From Teratosphaeria epicoccoides (Eukaryota > Ascomycota > Dothideomycetes > Mycosphaerellales > Teratosphaeriaceae): a stretch of 64,000 nt of DNA. Positions 22,327 to 32,981 of the stretch are shown one piece after another (within the stretch, counting starts at the first letter, position 1; each line of letters opens with the position of its first letter). The notes under the pieces are model-generated. The model was not told the DNA's origin. It did not search any database and saw only the letters and a list, made by a program, of their open reading frames with translations. A program made the position numbers and the translations under genes. Location: contig JADDMT010000031.1 in assembly GCA_021401465.1 (NCBI GenBank), forward strand, positions 62,001 to 126,000, in the 5' to 3' direction.

Positions 22327-23385
22327 CTATGGCCGTCCCATAGGTAGACTGGGTAGACCCAGCAACTTCTCGGCGTTGCGATGATAGATGTCATGGACCT
22401 GCTCCTCACTGAACATGCCCGCAACACCTTCATCCATTTGACTCTTGAGCATGGCCACGCCGTCGGCCTTGGTGAAAGGGAAGTCGCTCCCATACATCAG
22501 CCTGTCGTGGCCCACGCCTACTCCCTCCACCAAACCCTTGATCTGACCCGGAAGAGCAAATCCAGCCATATCGAACCATACTTGCTTCTCCAATGCTTGT
22601 TTGACCTCTGCTTCCGAAACACCTCTCCCGGGCCCACCAACCAGGCTGCTGAAGCCAGTCCATCGCGACAGTAGAGGTGGGAAAGCGCCGCCGAGATGCG
22701 GCAGGATGAGTTTGAGGTCTGGAGATCGCGCCATGGTGCCGCTCATGAAGATGTTTGTCACGACCCGAGCGGTGTCGAAGAAGAACTCGAGCATCGGATT
22801 CGGAAACTGTCCGGCCAGTGGCGCGGCCTTTGTCGGCCTCGCTCCTTGTGCGAGGGCCTCAGGTGAGCAACGACATGTCGGTGTCGTCGGATGGATGAAC
22901 AAGACTGCTTTTCTTTTATTCAGTTCCTCGAAGACGGGGTCGAAGAGCGGGTCCCCGAGATAATGGCCATGCGCATTCGTGAGAACTCCATAGCCATCAC
23001 AGCCTTCGTCCGCCGCAGTCGCGATTTCCTTCAGGCAGAGCTCAACATCTGGAAGTGGTAGACTGGCAAAGTAGCCAAATTTGTCGGGGTGCTGATTCTT
23101 CAGGTCCGCGGCGTAAGAGTTGCAGTCTCGGGCTACTTTGGCGGCTACGTCGCTGTCTCCGGGGACGAGGTGCGTTCCCGGACTGGAAATTGAGAGGATG
23201 GACTTCGAAATGCCATTCTTTTGCATGAGCTCCAAGTGGGCTTCCGGGCTCCAGGTAGGCACGGCGGGCATCCCGTCTGGATTGGCGTGGCCATGGTCTT
23301 TGCAGGCCTGCTGGTAGGAGGGTGGGAGGAAGTGGGAATGGACGTCGATCCGGTGGTGAAGTAAAGTGCTTGAGGTGTCAGACAT
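22327..23385 (-). CDS. Amidohydrolase-2 family metal-dependent decarboxylase (ACMSD-like)
   Basis: Intronless, 352 residues. Motifs: IDVHSHFLPPSY (His-x-His metal ligands at the first strand), FIHPTTP (metal His), HLGGAFPPLLSRW (His of the active site) and MYGSDFPF (Asp ligand), in the order found in ACMSD, gamma-resorcylate and 6-methylsalicylate decarboxylases. The reaction is expected to be non-oxidative decarboxylation of an aromatic or muconate-type acid; the exact substrate is not determined. The start at MSDTSSTLLHH (23385) is used because the open frame beyond it lacks an upstream ATG. It is divergent from another amidohydrolase, which suggests a small catabolic pair. Confidence 0.88.
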   Translation of the reverse strand: MSDTSSTLLHHRIDVHSHFLPPSYQQACKDHGHANPDGMPAVPTWSPEAHLELMQKNGISKSILSISSPGTHLVPGDSDVAAKVARDCNSYAADLKNQHPDKFGYFASLPLPDVELCLKEIATAADEGCDGYGVLTNAHGHYLGDPLFDPVFEELNKRKAVLFIHPTTPTCRCSPEALAQGARPTKAAPLAGQFPNPMLEFFFDTARVVTNIFMSGTMARSPDLKLILPHLGGAFPPLLSRWTGFSSLVGGPGRGVSEAEVKQALEKQVWFDMAGFALPGQIKGLVEGVGVGHDRLMYGSDFPFTKADGVAMLKSQMDEGVAGMFSEEQVHDIYHRNAEKLLGLPSLPMGRP

Positions 23386-24035
23386 GGCGGTTGCTGGAGA
23401 CGCAGTTCTAGTCGAGTTGGACAAGTGAGACTCGTTCGTGACCTCTGAGGACTGAGCTTTGCGAATCAACGTCTCATGGATGTCCTGTTGTGAGGGAAGC
23501 CGAACATGCTGTGCACAGTGAAGACCTGAACACTCCCTGCCTGCCGTTGTCGGTACGAATGAATATCTTCGTTACTCTTCTCACCTCACAGCTGACGGCG
23601 CTGAATGTAAGCGGGGTTTCGATAGCGTTGTTGTAGCACGGAATATGCCATCTATTTTCTGCTATGTACCTAGTCCAGGATGCATGTGAGCAGTGAGGTC
23701 ATTTCCCTACGCACAAGCCGAGGGATGAACTCTATGGATTCGATGACGAGACCTGGACGGCACCTCAGTAGCGAGATATTCGTGGAAGATCTTTCCCTTC
23801 TCTCCCACCGAGGCCGCGTAGTTTGGTACAGGACATGGCTTGTCAGCGTCAGGTTGCAGGCGAACGTAGCACCGGTCCGAATACCGTGCACGCGGGCCAG
23901 ATGCATGTAAGCCGGAGCGCTGCAATGGTCGCAACACAATGGAACCACGATGCCCTCATGGCAGTATGTGCTCCATTCCATTTCTCCTGTAGGTGGTGCT
24001 CTTGATCTCACGTGAGCCTGGCCGCCCAGCACAGC
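23386..24035. promoter_or_regulatory. Shared divergent promoter region of two amidohydrolases
   Basis: 650 bases between the two start codons. No repeat or recognisable operator was identified; small frames inside are not convincing. Confidence 0.45.
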
Positions 24036-25343
24036 ATGACCTCCTTCCTCATCGAGGACGTCCGCATATTTGACGGCGAGCATGTGCTCGAGAAGGGGTC
24101 CGTGCTGGCTGAGAATGGGAGGATTGCGGAAGTTTCGAAGTCAAGGATCCCGTACGATGGCTTGACCATCTCGAAGCCGGGCCATACGCTTCTTCCCGGC
24201 CTCATCGACGCCCATATCCACGCAGATGGCGGCAACCCGATCGCCCTGCCACAGTCTCTCCGCTTCGGGGTCACGACTGTGTGTGATATGCACAACGAGT
24301 ACTTCAACGTTGAAAGGTTGAGGAAGCAGATGGTTGAGGAAGGCCATTGTGCAGACTTGAAGACGACGAGCTACGCTGCGACCATCGATATGGGATGGCC
24401 CATGTTCGTTGTGCTGGCAAGTCACGATACACCCGAAGTGCGAGAGGAAATCAGCAAGTGGCCGCACTTGACAGATGTCGAGAGCGGGAGGCAGTATGTG
24501 AGAGACAGGGTGAAGGAGGGCGTTGACTACATCAAACTGATGCATGAGAGCGGAAGGTTCATCGGTGTGCGGCTGAGCAAACCGTCTCTGGAGCTGCAGA
24601 GAGCGATTATAGACGAAGCACACAAGCACGGTCTGTCTGTGCTCGCGCACTCGACTTGCCTTGCTGATACCCTTGAGATTCTAGGGTGTGGAGTGGATGG
24701 ATTGACGCACACGATCACAGATCAGCCACCCACCCCCGAATTGATTGCAGCATACAAGAAGAATGATGCGCATTGTAACCCTACCCTGGCTGCGATCGCC
24801 TCGACAACGACAGAGGGCAAGGAACTGCAGGCGAAGTTCGCGCACGATCCCCGAGTACAGCACCTCATTGGTGATGCAGAGAGGGAGAACATGTGTGCAT
24901 GCATGGCCTTCTCCAAAGACCACGGCAAGGTTGCGAATGCATTTGAAAGCGTGAGACAGTTCAAGCAAGCTGGCATACCTGTCCTCGTGTATGAGTCTCG
25001 TATCATTACTCTGTTGTAGCTGCCAGCTGACAGATGTCTCTCGTAAAGTGGCTCGGATGCTGCCACACCAGCCAAAGGCACAGCCTGGGGTCTCTCAACG
25101 CACCACGAGCTCTCGCTGTTCGTGAACGAGTGCGGCTTTACTCCTCTCCAGGCACTGACCGCTGCGACTTCACTGGCAGCGGATCGATTCAAGTTCGTCG
25201 ACCGGGGTCGCGTCGAGAAGGGTCTGAGGGCCGACTTACTGCTGGTCGAGGGCAATCCGATGCAAGATATCGAGCACACGCTGAACTTGCGAGGTGTCTG
25301 GACACAAGGCAGATTGTGCCAGGCTTATGAGGGAAGGCTCTGA
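24036..25343 (+). CDS. Metal-dependent amidohydrolase (imidazolonepropionase-like)
   Basis: Two exons (24036-24988 and 25049-25343, 60-base intron with donor GTATGAG) give 415 residues. Amidohydrolase-1 features in order: N-terminal small sheet domain ending GHTLLPGLIDAHIHADGG (His-x-His), the Lys of VDYIKLMHES (possible carbamylated metal ligand), VLAHST (His), GLTHTITDQPP (His), VGSDAATPAKGTAWGL (Asp), and a C-terminal sheet GRVEKGLRADLLLVEGNP. The splice restores the conserved GSDAA motif. Members hydrolyse C-N bonds in cyclic amides, dipeptides or organophosphates; substrate unknown. No secretion signal. Together with the divergent decarboxylase it may degrade a nitrogenous aromatic, but this is only context. 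Confidence 0.88.
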
Positions 25344-25560
25344 GATGCCTATAGTCTGTGGATCTCGAGGATACTGATTATGAGATCACGCCTCTGTAGG
25401 TTCGAGAGGAATGCATACCCAGTGCTTTGCGGTGCCTTGTGACGCCGGGAGCCATACAATGCAAATTTAATCGCCATTAGCACATGCTTGCTCGGATTAG
25501 TGGACACCCAGATTGACCATCGTTGTGCAGCTCATTAACATGATCATTAATTTCGATCAC

Positions 25561-25812
25561 ATGCCAACTTTCACCTTGCAAGTCGTCGCAGAAAGCGTCA
25601 CAGCTTTCCACAAAACGAGGCAAAAGTTCCGTATCTACCACGGGAGCAGCAATAGCACCCGCAACATTGCACACAAAGACCAGACGAATCGCGTAAATAC
25701 AAGCTCTCTCAACAACGTCCTGTCCGTGGACGCAGAGAAGATGCTCGCTGTCGTGGAGCCGAACGTGCCCATGGATCGACTGGTGGAAATGACGTTGAAG
25801 CATGACTGTGTT
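25561..25812 (+). pseudogene. Fragment of a DWF1/delta24-sterol-reductase-like FAD oxidoreductase
   Basis: About 80 codons match the start of the FAD_binding_4 domain of DIMINUTO-type enzymes: FRIYHGSSNSTRNI, SSLNNVLSVDAEKMLAVVEP and NVPMDRLVEMTLKHDC. In intact enzymes this continues with the VMEFPGITVGGG-type FAD loop; here the similarity ends abruptly, followed by a 15-bp tandem duplication and G-rich sequence without the rest of the flavin and substrate domains. No downstream exon could be found. A truncated relic is the simplest reading. Confidence 0.7.
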
Positions 25813-25837
25813 CACTGTGTGGGAGCATGCGCGGAGG

Positions 25838-25867
25838 CTTACCATCTGGGATCTTACCATCTGGGAT
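25838..25867 (+). repeat. Perfect 15-bp tandem duplication
   Basis: Units 25838-25852 and 25853-25867 are identical and sit exactly where the FAD-oxidase fragment loses similarity. Confidence 0.95.
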
Positions 25868-26268
25868 GTTTGGCCGTTTTTTCCCCCTGGGACGGGGGTG
25901 ACGTGTTTGTGGAGGGCGTGGCGGACGGGGGAGTGGAGGTGGAAGAGGGAGAGTACGTGGATGGGGTGGGTGCCGCGGGAGTCAGGGCGGACTGCTCCGC
26001 GTCAGGCGGAAGTTGTGTAGATGTTTAGAGCGGAGAGTACGTGTCGATATTGGCGCCTTCTAGGAAGCCGTGACCGACTCGAGCGGGTCCTCACTTGTTA
26101 GTCGTGTCATATGTGTGGACACAAATAGAGCGTGCCTTGAATAGAACGAAAAGAAGCAAATTAATCTGCGTCAACGACACATTTTGGTGGCGGCTAAAGT
26201 CTTAGAATGCCATGGCTGGATGTTTCCTAACAGATTGAGGTCTTACAAAAGCCACTTGACGCAGCAGC
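25868..26268. other. Intergenic, no gene
   Basis: G-rich remnant sequence, then the 3' flank of MRPL4. Nothing recognised. Confidence 0.5.
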
Positions 26269-27120
26269 TCAGGGTCGAGCTTCATTAGCTGGCGGCGGCA
26301 ACGCTGGCAGGATGCTCCTGCTCGGGTCCGTCCTGGCATCATCTTCGGACCCAAGCAAGGCAGTCTGTAAATCATCGTCAGTGGGAGTTCAAACATGCAT
26401 CAAGACTGCTGGACTCACGTCGCTCTCAGACTCCGACTTGGGCAAATACGCCGTCTCCCCTTTACCGGGATCCGCATACAAATCGACCTCCTCATCCTCC
26501 ATGCCCGCATTCCTCGCATTCTCCCAGGCATACCACCGCTCGGTCAAGCAATGCCTAATCGCCTGCATCGTCTTTCGACACGCCGCATCTCTCTCCTCGT
26601 ACTCTCCCTGGCCGTAGCTCCTCTCGGCGCCCACCGTCCTGTGCCTGGTCAACTCGCTCGTCGCGATCCGATTCCGCTCCTTGACGCACATCCAGTGCAG
26701 ACGGTGCAAGTCCATCCAGTCTTTGTTGCGCAGCTCGGCGACAGTCCAGGCGCGACCGTACGAGTTGAGCTCGTCAGGGGTGTGCAGGGCGTCGCGGGAG
26801 GGAGGCAGGAAGCCCCAGAGGCCGTGGTCGGGGTCGGCGGTGATCTGTGTGCGGAGGCCGGGGTCCAGGACGGGTTTGGGCAGTTTGTTGAGTTGGACGG
26901 AGAGGAGCTGCTTCTTGCCTATGCCGGTGCGGCGGAGGGCGGAGACGCCGCGGGATCGGTTGTGGTCTTTGCGCGCATGCTGTGCTTGGGAGGTGCTGAA
27001 GTGGGCGGGAGGTGTCGGGGGATTGAGGGCTGGGATCAGGAAGGCGGGCGGAAGGACGGAAGGGCGTGATGGCGCCGAGACCAAGGCGCTTCGTAGCAGC
27101 GACGCGCTGGTGCAATGCAT
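26269..27120 (-). CDS. MRPL4: Mitochondrial large-subunit ribosomal protein uL29m (MRPL4/L47)
   Basis: Two exons (26419-27120 and 26269-26364; 54-base intron GTGAGT..ACAG) give 265 residues. The N-terminus is basic and Ser/Ala-rich without acidic residues, fitting a mitochondrial presequence. The core DHGLWGFLPPSRDALHTPDE, YGRAWTVAELRNKDWMDLHR, LHWMCVKERNRIATSE and ERDAACRKTMQAIRHCLTER is characteristic of the L47 family, in which a uL29-like helix pair is embedded. It is a structural protein near the exit tunnel of the mitochondrial ribosome. The acidic tail encoded by exon 2 is less conserved. Confidence 0.92.
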
Positions 27121-27550
27121 TGGGTGGGAGGGAAGTAATGGACCAAGGTCTTGTCAAGACAGAAAGGACATTGGACCAGAGATCAGGGCGGGGCGTGGCA
27201 CGGATTGGGTGGCTCCCGACGAGCGGGCGCTAGCGGCAGGCAAAGTCAATGAGAGGGTATCCATACCGCAGTGCAGCCTCACGGTCCCGTCTTCCTTGCT
27301 CCACTCGCCACATGGACGTGCTAGCCAGGCTACTAGTGGAGAGGCATTGCAATTGATCCTGGTGGTGCATGGCCCGATCCATCTTCTGATGCTGAAGCTC
27401 TCCCGTCGACCCCGACCGCGCCTGGGGTCATGCATCATCAAGGATGCATGTGCACACGCAGTCTGGGCTCGATGTCACCTCGTGTCGTCCCATCCACATA
27501 AGGCAAGTGTGCATGTCAAGGGGAAGTCGCGACTCGACAGCGGTGAGGAA

Positions 27551-27651
27551 CTCGAGCAGGCACAGCAGGCACGGCAGGCACGGCAAGCACGGCAGGCACG
27601 ACGAACACAGGCAGGCACGGCAGGCACGACGAACACAGGCAGGCGCAACCA
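27551..27651 (+). repeat. GC-rich minisatellite (CAGGCACGG-type units)
   Basis: About ten 9-base units such as CAGGCACGG, with a higher-order duplication (CACGACGAACACAGG occurs twice, about 27 bases apart). It lies between MRPL4 and the acyl-CoA oxidase locus and generates spurious Gln/Ala/Arg-rich frames. Confidence 0.9.
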
Positions 27652-27931
27652 TGTGGTGTGCGGAGGAAGCGACGACCGAGTCCCTCCCACTCCCACCTGC
27701 CTCCGACGTCAATCTTGCATGTGATGCGGACATGTAGAATCTCTTGCGCCGTCTCGCACGTGGCCGCGGGAGGAGTTGACTGCAATTCTGCGTGAATCAC
27801 AAAAGCCAACGAACATGTGAAGAATGCCTCCTTCGACAACTCATGTCAATGCAAGCAACGAACGAATGACTTGTTGCTCTCTATTGACATGGAAAGCAGC
27901 TCGATGCCCAACACAAGACACAACACAAGCC

Positions 27932-29596
27932 ATGCCAGGCAACCCCCAGACCCAGCTGATGGACGCCGCCCGAGCTCGAGGCACCACCGACACCGCCGCT
28001 CTGACGGTGTTCATCCGTGGTGGCCGCGATGCTGTCAGACTGCGCCGCGAAGCCTGTTAGCGGTACGAAGATGCCGCAGGTCTCAGCCCATTCGGCTTGT
28101 CCACCATCCTCGTCAAGCCGACGTTGCAGCAGATAGCAACGCCCGAGCAGAAGCAGAGATGGCTGGTGCCGACGGAGAAAGGTCAGATCAATTGGGCGTA
28201 TGCTCAGACAGAACTGCGTCACGGCACTTTTGTCCGCGGACTCGAGACGACTGCGACGTTCGATGAAGTTCGAGACTGCTTCGTCATGAACTCGCCGACG
28301 ACGACGAGCCCCAAGTACTGGCTTGGCAGCCTTGCCTTCTCCGCCACCCATGCTTTCGTGATGGCGAGGCTGATCACGAAGGGCACGGACCATGGCGTTC
28401 ATGCCGTTGTCGTGCAACTTCGCCACAATGACGGCCGTCCCGTTCAGGGCATCGAGCTCGGCGACATTGGCGTCATGTCGAGCTACAATCAGAACGACAA
28501 TGGCTATGCGATGTTTCACCATGTGGTCGTGCCGCGGGACTCTCTGCTGATGGCTCGATCGAGCGTCCTGAGGGACGGCACGTACCTACAGCCGAAGCAT
28601 TCCAAAGCCAGCTACACCACCATGATCGCCGGTCGCCTTGCCCTCACTCGCGCTGCGATGTTTCAGCTTGCTCAAGCTGTCATCATCTCGATTCGATACT
28701 CTACCGTCCGCAAACAAGGCTATCTAGCTTTCAGCAATGAGGATGTCATCCAAGAAGTGCCTCTGATGCACTACAAGACCCACCAGCATCTTCTACTCTC
28801 CGCACTGGCCAATGCGTACGCCATGCTGTACGCCACACGAAGTCTCGAGCGAGCATCGCAAGACTTCGAGAAGCAGCAAGCGAAAGGCGACTACAGCACG
28901 ATGGGCGACCTGCATGCGCTCTCCGCAGGCATCCAGGCGTGGGCAATTGCTGCTGCATTTGACGGCGCATGTGATGCACGTCGGGCGTGCGGCGGCCATG
29001 GCTACCTGGGAATTTCCAACCTGTCCAACATCGCGGCTGCGGTTGACGCATTCCGTACGCTCGAGGGTGACAACGCTGTCATGTTCCTGCAAGTTGCTCG
29101 TCGAACAGTTCCATCGCTCGCAGAGTACAGGCAAATCCAAGTCCGAAGCCTGGAACGAGCACTCCCCGCTCCCCTTTGTGCAGCCCGATCCCACATCACC
29201 ACTCTCATTCTCCACGAATCCATTTCACAAACCGCCTCCCTCCCGAGCGGATCCGTCAAACCGGCCCTGGAGGACCTGCGCTCTCTCTTCGCGCTCTCTC
29301 AGATCATCACAGACGCCACCTTCCCCTTATTCGAAGCGCGACACGACGTCGTACAAGTCCAGGTCAGCCGGTTGCTCGACAAGCTCACACCGGAGGCTAT
29401 CGCGCTGACCGATGCATGGGATATCTCGGATGCGAGCTTAGCGAGTGCGATTGGGATGAGTGATGGAAATGTCTACGAGAGGCTGATGAGCTGGACGAGG
29501 CAATTGCCGACGAACGTGAGGGCGAGGGAGAATGGAGGACAACTGCCAGAAATCTGGGAGGAGTTTGTGCGGCCTGTGTTGAGAGCGAAGCTGTGA
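27932..29596 (+). pseudogene. Acyl-CoA oxidase-like gene, interrupted and internally shortened
   Basis: From 28061 to 29596 a continuous frame of 511 codons has the acyl-CoA oxidase fold: YAQTELRHGTFVRGLETTAT (flavin loop), RACGGHGYLGISNL and RTLEGDNAVMFLQVARR, whose Glu corresponds to the catalytic base. Upstream, in the same frame, MPGNPQTQLMDAARARGTTD and LTVFIRGGRDAVRLRREAC fit the N-terminal helical domain. The two are separated by a TAG at 28058-28060, and about 50 residues usually present between them are missing. The only obvious intron removing the TAG (donor near 28004) would also delete conserved residues. Beta-oxidation role inferred for the ancestor; present activity doubtful unless a different 5' exon is used. 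Confidence 0.66.
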
Positions 29597-29783
29597 GGAA
29601 ATGTAGGGAAAGGTTGGGGCGTGAGATGGCTGGAGGGGTGGGTGAGCGCTTTAGACAGACGCTACGAAGATTCGGAAGGCTCCAAGCGACATTGGCTAGA
29701 TACATGAGCCAACGCTCAAGGTGCCAATTCGCTGGATTTCCTCCGCACGCAGCGAACACCTGGCCTCCAGCCCGGCCTCCAGA

Positions 29784-29921
29784 CTAGCACGACTCCGGTC
29801 CTTCAGTATGAAACGTCTCAGCCTCCCTGAGCATCTTGTCCGGCTTCCAGTCTGCCGTCGGGCCCGCTCGTTGAAAACCCCCGTTCTCCAAGCTGTCCGT
29901 CCAGCAAACGACGTCCATCAT
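29784..29921 (-). CDS. Small ORF, 45 residues, unknown
   Basis: Starts with two ATGs (MMDVVCWTDSLENGG) and ends TFHTEGPESC. The composition is protein-like and balanced, unlike chance frames nearby. It may be a terminal exon of an unrecognised gene rather than a complete one. Confidence 0.28.
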   Translation of the reverse strand: MMDVVCWTDSLENGGFQRAGPTADWKPDKMLREAETFHTEGPESC

Positions 29922-30178
29922 ATAGGTTGCCTCTCGCTCATGACGGCGTTTCCTGAGGCGTTTTGGCCGATGGCAGTGGCAAAGGCAATAGGTCTGATCC
30001 GCGGAAGCACTCGTGCGACATGGAGTGGGTTCTGGCGAATCGTGGTCAAGATCAGTCCAACCGAGTTGATGTGCCCGTGGTCTTCAGTTCCTCTGCCGTG
30101 CCTGCAATCACAGCTTTCCGCGCTGGCAGGCTTGGGGAGCAGGATCGGATTTTCTAGGGTTTGCAGCGGGAGCAGAGG

Positions 30179-30772
30179 TCAAGGCATTGGATCTGGATGT
30201 GCATTTGGTTTTGGCAGGTCATGGAGGTGCGTTTGGGGTCGTGTTATGGCACGCCCCAGGGGTTTGCTGGAGCGCGTGAGGGGGCCGGTGTGGATGGAGA
30301 GTGGTGCTTCTGCTATATTGTGGGTCTGTTGATCGGTGATTGGCGGGAAGGATTGACGGTGTGCGCTCCATGTCGTAGGACTAAGAGCGAGACCCGCTGA
30401 AGGATCTGGGTCAAGAAGAAACCCAGCCTGCGAGAGAGCCTGTTCCTCGGCCTCATCCTCCCTGATCTCACGCTCCTCGAGAGCGCGACCATCCTCGACC
30501 TCCCGGTCGACTGCGTCTAACTGTTTTCGAAGACGCATCTCCTTTGCATGCGCCTCTATCATCTTCTGCGAAGCCTCGGCTAGGACCGCCTTCGCACGAT
30601 CGAGATCGGCAATCAGTCTTTTCCGCCGATCGCCTAACTTCTTCCATTCGACCTCTGTCACCTTCGCGTCGCAACTTCGACAGTTGCTAAAGTGACATTG
30701 CGAACATTTCCCCGAGGAAATGTGTACCCGACAAACGAGCTTTAACTCTTGACACCGAGTACAGGACTTCAT
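30179..30772 (-). CDS. Cys-rich coiled-coil ORF of repeat-associated type
   Basis: 197 residues. N-terminus: CTRCQELKLVCRVH, then CSQCHFSNCRSC, six to eight Cys in Cys-x2-Cys spacing that could bind zinc, followed by a long charged coiled coil (about residues 45-110, EWKKLGDRRKRLIADLDRA to EEREIREDEAEEQALSQ) and a Pro-rich tail. ORFs of this design are frequent, in many copies, in dothideomycete genomes and often lie in retroelement-like repeats; I recall this as a pattern and cannot check copy number. No adjacent polymerase or integrase was found. The region just upstream on its strand (30841-31160) is rich in short repeated motifs. Confidence 0.55.
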   Translation of the reverse strand: MKSCTRCQELKLVCRVHISSGKCSQCHFSNCRSCDAKVTEVEWKKLGDRRKRLIADLDRAKAVLAEASQKMIEAHAKEMRLRKQLDAVDREVEDGRALEEREIREDEAEEQALSQAGFLLDPDPSAGLALSPTTWSAHRQSFPPITDQQTHNIAEAPLSIHTGPLTRSSKPLGRAITRPQTHLHDLPKPNAHPDPMP

Positions 30773-32489
30773 GCTGTCCTGGCCCTGACGATGGATTCGA
30801 TTCGCGCGGCGTTTGCGTTTCTGCGTTGAAGGGGCGTCAGTGTCTAGGATGACACAAGGCAGTGATGTTGGAAAGAGAAGACATCACGGCACAAAAGGAA
30901 ATGACAAGAGAAACCCCGCACTAATAAGGTAGCTCAGGGACGAGCTAGGCTAAGAGGGGGATAGTGTCATGAGTGTCAGGAGTACTGTGAGTCACAGGAT
31001 CATGAGGGTCCTAAGTGCTATGAGTCATAGTACAGTCATGGGGGTACTATGAGTCATAAGCACAGTCATGGGAGAAAGGATCTGTCACGTGAGGACAGAT
31101 CCACAGGCCTGCAGGGGAGAAGGGATCTGTCACGGGATGACAGACCCTCGGATCTGTGGGGTTAGTCCACAGAGAGCTTGGATGGATGGACAGTTCTGCT
31201 TGTGTGGGTGGTCTGTAGTCTCGCTGCTTGTTAATGTTCTTGGCTTCATTTCCGTCTGCGCGGTGTTCGACCGCGTTTACTACAGACTGACCTGCACACC
31301 ACCGCCACTCCCTACGGGTCCTATATCCGGGCTAATTCCGACAGCACTGCTTCGACGCCGCGCCATCCATCTTACAGGTCTCGGCCCGCGTAACAGATTA
31401 AGGCTCGCGCGATTCTGTCTGCACTTCGCAGAGGGTTCGTGATATATGAGGCCAGACATATTTCTGCCCCTCTCTGCATTCCCCCGTCGCATGAACAAGC
31501 AGGGCTGATTCGTGGCCGACGGCATGTCCGGGCCTTGTGAGCGGCCTGGCTCAACTGGATCTGTGCAGCGGCAGGCAGTGGTTCATTGCTGGTGTCGCCT
31601 TGCTGTCATCGTATCCCGGGGGTCGTCCCATCCTTCTCAGCCTGAGACTGAACAAGCGAGGAACGTGGCGATGGTGGCGAAGAGAGGGGGCACCATGGTC
31701 GTAGGGAGTAGTGCTCAGGAAAGGGAGGGTCAGCATCGGGTGGAGCGTGGATGGTGCGCGTGTGACCTGGGTTTACGGGATGTTCTATGATGCCTGAGGC
31801 TTTCAAGAGGAGCTGCGGACTCGACTAGGCTTTTTCTCATAGACACGAGGGCTATGCACTGTACCGTAGCTTACCCAAGACGCCGAGCCACTACAGTGCC
31901 GGTACGAACAAGTGCGATACAACCGTCTCATGTTTCGGAGTGGCGCAGGACCATCTCTTGGTTGGCCTTCGAGCATGATGCCACGTGGAGCGAGATCCGA
32001 TGAATCATTTCGGGCGTGTCTCACGGCAATGATGGGTCTTGGTGCTCCGGCAGAAAAGCCATGATGTGGCCACTGGTTCCATGATACTATTTTTTGGCCG
32101 CGGGTGAAGACCGGGCGCTGGACGAGAGGGCATCAAATTCGTCGTCGCTGCCGGTAGTCCTCTAATGTAGTCTGCGAGTCCCTCGTCAAACAAGGGGGCC
32201 AGGAGTTTCTGCGATTCTGCTGGTGGTCTCGAAGCAATCGGCGGCCAACTGGCAAAGTCCGGGAGTCGTCTCGCACGAGACCGCCGGCGCTGTGGCATGC
32301 GTCGAGAGCAGAGCAAGGTGCTGGGAGAGCTATTTCGTAACCATGTCACTCCAGGAACAGGCCCAGCTGTACGAGACCATCTCGATTGTTGGAAGTGATG
32401 TGATCGATCGTTCCTAATAGCATAAAGTTCCCGCCGATGATCTCCGCTCCGCACTCACCCAGCAGCTTCACACAAAACCCACGACGAAG
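30773..32489. other. Intergenic with degenerate short repeats
   Basis: Around 30960-31160, motifs such as ATGAGTCATA, CAGTCATGGG and GGATCTGTCACG recur two or three times in direct orientation, the look of a decayed repeat end. The remainder holds only chance frames. Confidence 0.5.
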
Positions 32490-32981
32490 ATGTCTTCAGC
32501 CTCAGGCGTCGACATGCAGGCCGCAGCCCGACTATTCTTCTCGCAGCCCACCTTCGCTGTCGCCGGCGCCTCGTCAAACCCGTCGAAGTTCGGGCACAAG
32601 ATTTTTGCGTGGTACCTTGCCCACGACCTCCATGCCGTGCCCGTAAATCCCACCATGCCGAGCGTGGAAGTACAAGGAAAGCAGTTTCAGACTGTAGCCA
32701 CGGTCTCCGAGCTGAAAGACCCTGCGCGCTCGGCATTGTCGATCATCACACCTCCGCCTGTCACGGCGAAGGTGTTGGAGGAGGCGAAGGAAGCGGGCAT
32801 CAGGACTGTTTGGCTTCAGCCAGGTGCTTTCACGGATAGAGAGCTGCACTATGCTATCCAACATTTCCCTGGCGGCGCTGTGGGTGGGTTTGCCGACGGC
32901 ACTGTGGGCGGCGAAGGGTGGTGTGTGCTTGTCGATGGAGAGAATGCCATGAGCGCTGCAGTGAGGGCTGGGAAGTTGTAA
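32490..32981 (+). CDS. CoA-binding domain protein (CoA_binding_2, YccU type)
   Basis: Single exon, 163 residues, one Rossmann-like domain: FAVAGASSNPSKFGHKIFAW (nucleotide loop), HAVPVNPTMPSVEVQGKQ, SALSIITPPPVTAKVLEEAK and AGIRTVWLQPGAF, the typical order for this family related to the succinyl-CoA ligase alpha CoA-binding domain. Bacterial members bind CoA or NAD-like cofactors; their biological role is largely unknown. Cytosolic. The start at MSSASGVDM leaves about 18 residues before the first strand, as usual. Confidence 0.88.
   Translation: MSSASGVDMQAAARLFFSQPTFAVAGASSNPSKFGHKIFAWYLAHDLHAVPVNPTMPSVEVQGKQFQTVATVSELKDPARSALSIITPPPVTAKVLEEAKEAGIRTVWLQPGAFTDRELHYAIQHFPGGAVGGFADGTVGGEGWCVLVDGENAMSAAVRAGKL

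Noticed and set aside
26395..27724. Long plus-strand frames opposite MRPL4
   Set aside because: Shadow of the MRPL4 gene and of the minisatellite; the minus-strand product has clear family motifs.
30780..30800. Possible tRNA B-box-like GATTCGATTC
   Set aside because: No matching A box or acceptor stem around it; no tRNA cloverleaf could be drawn here or elsewhere in the window.
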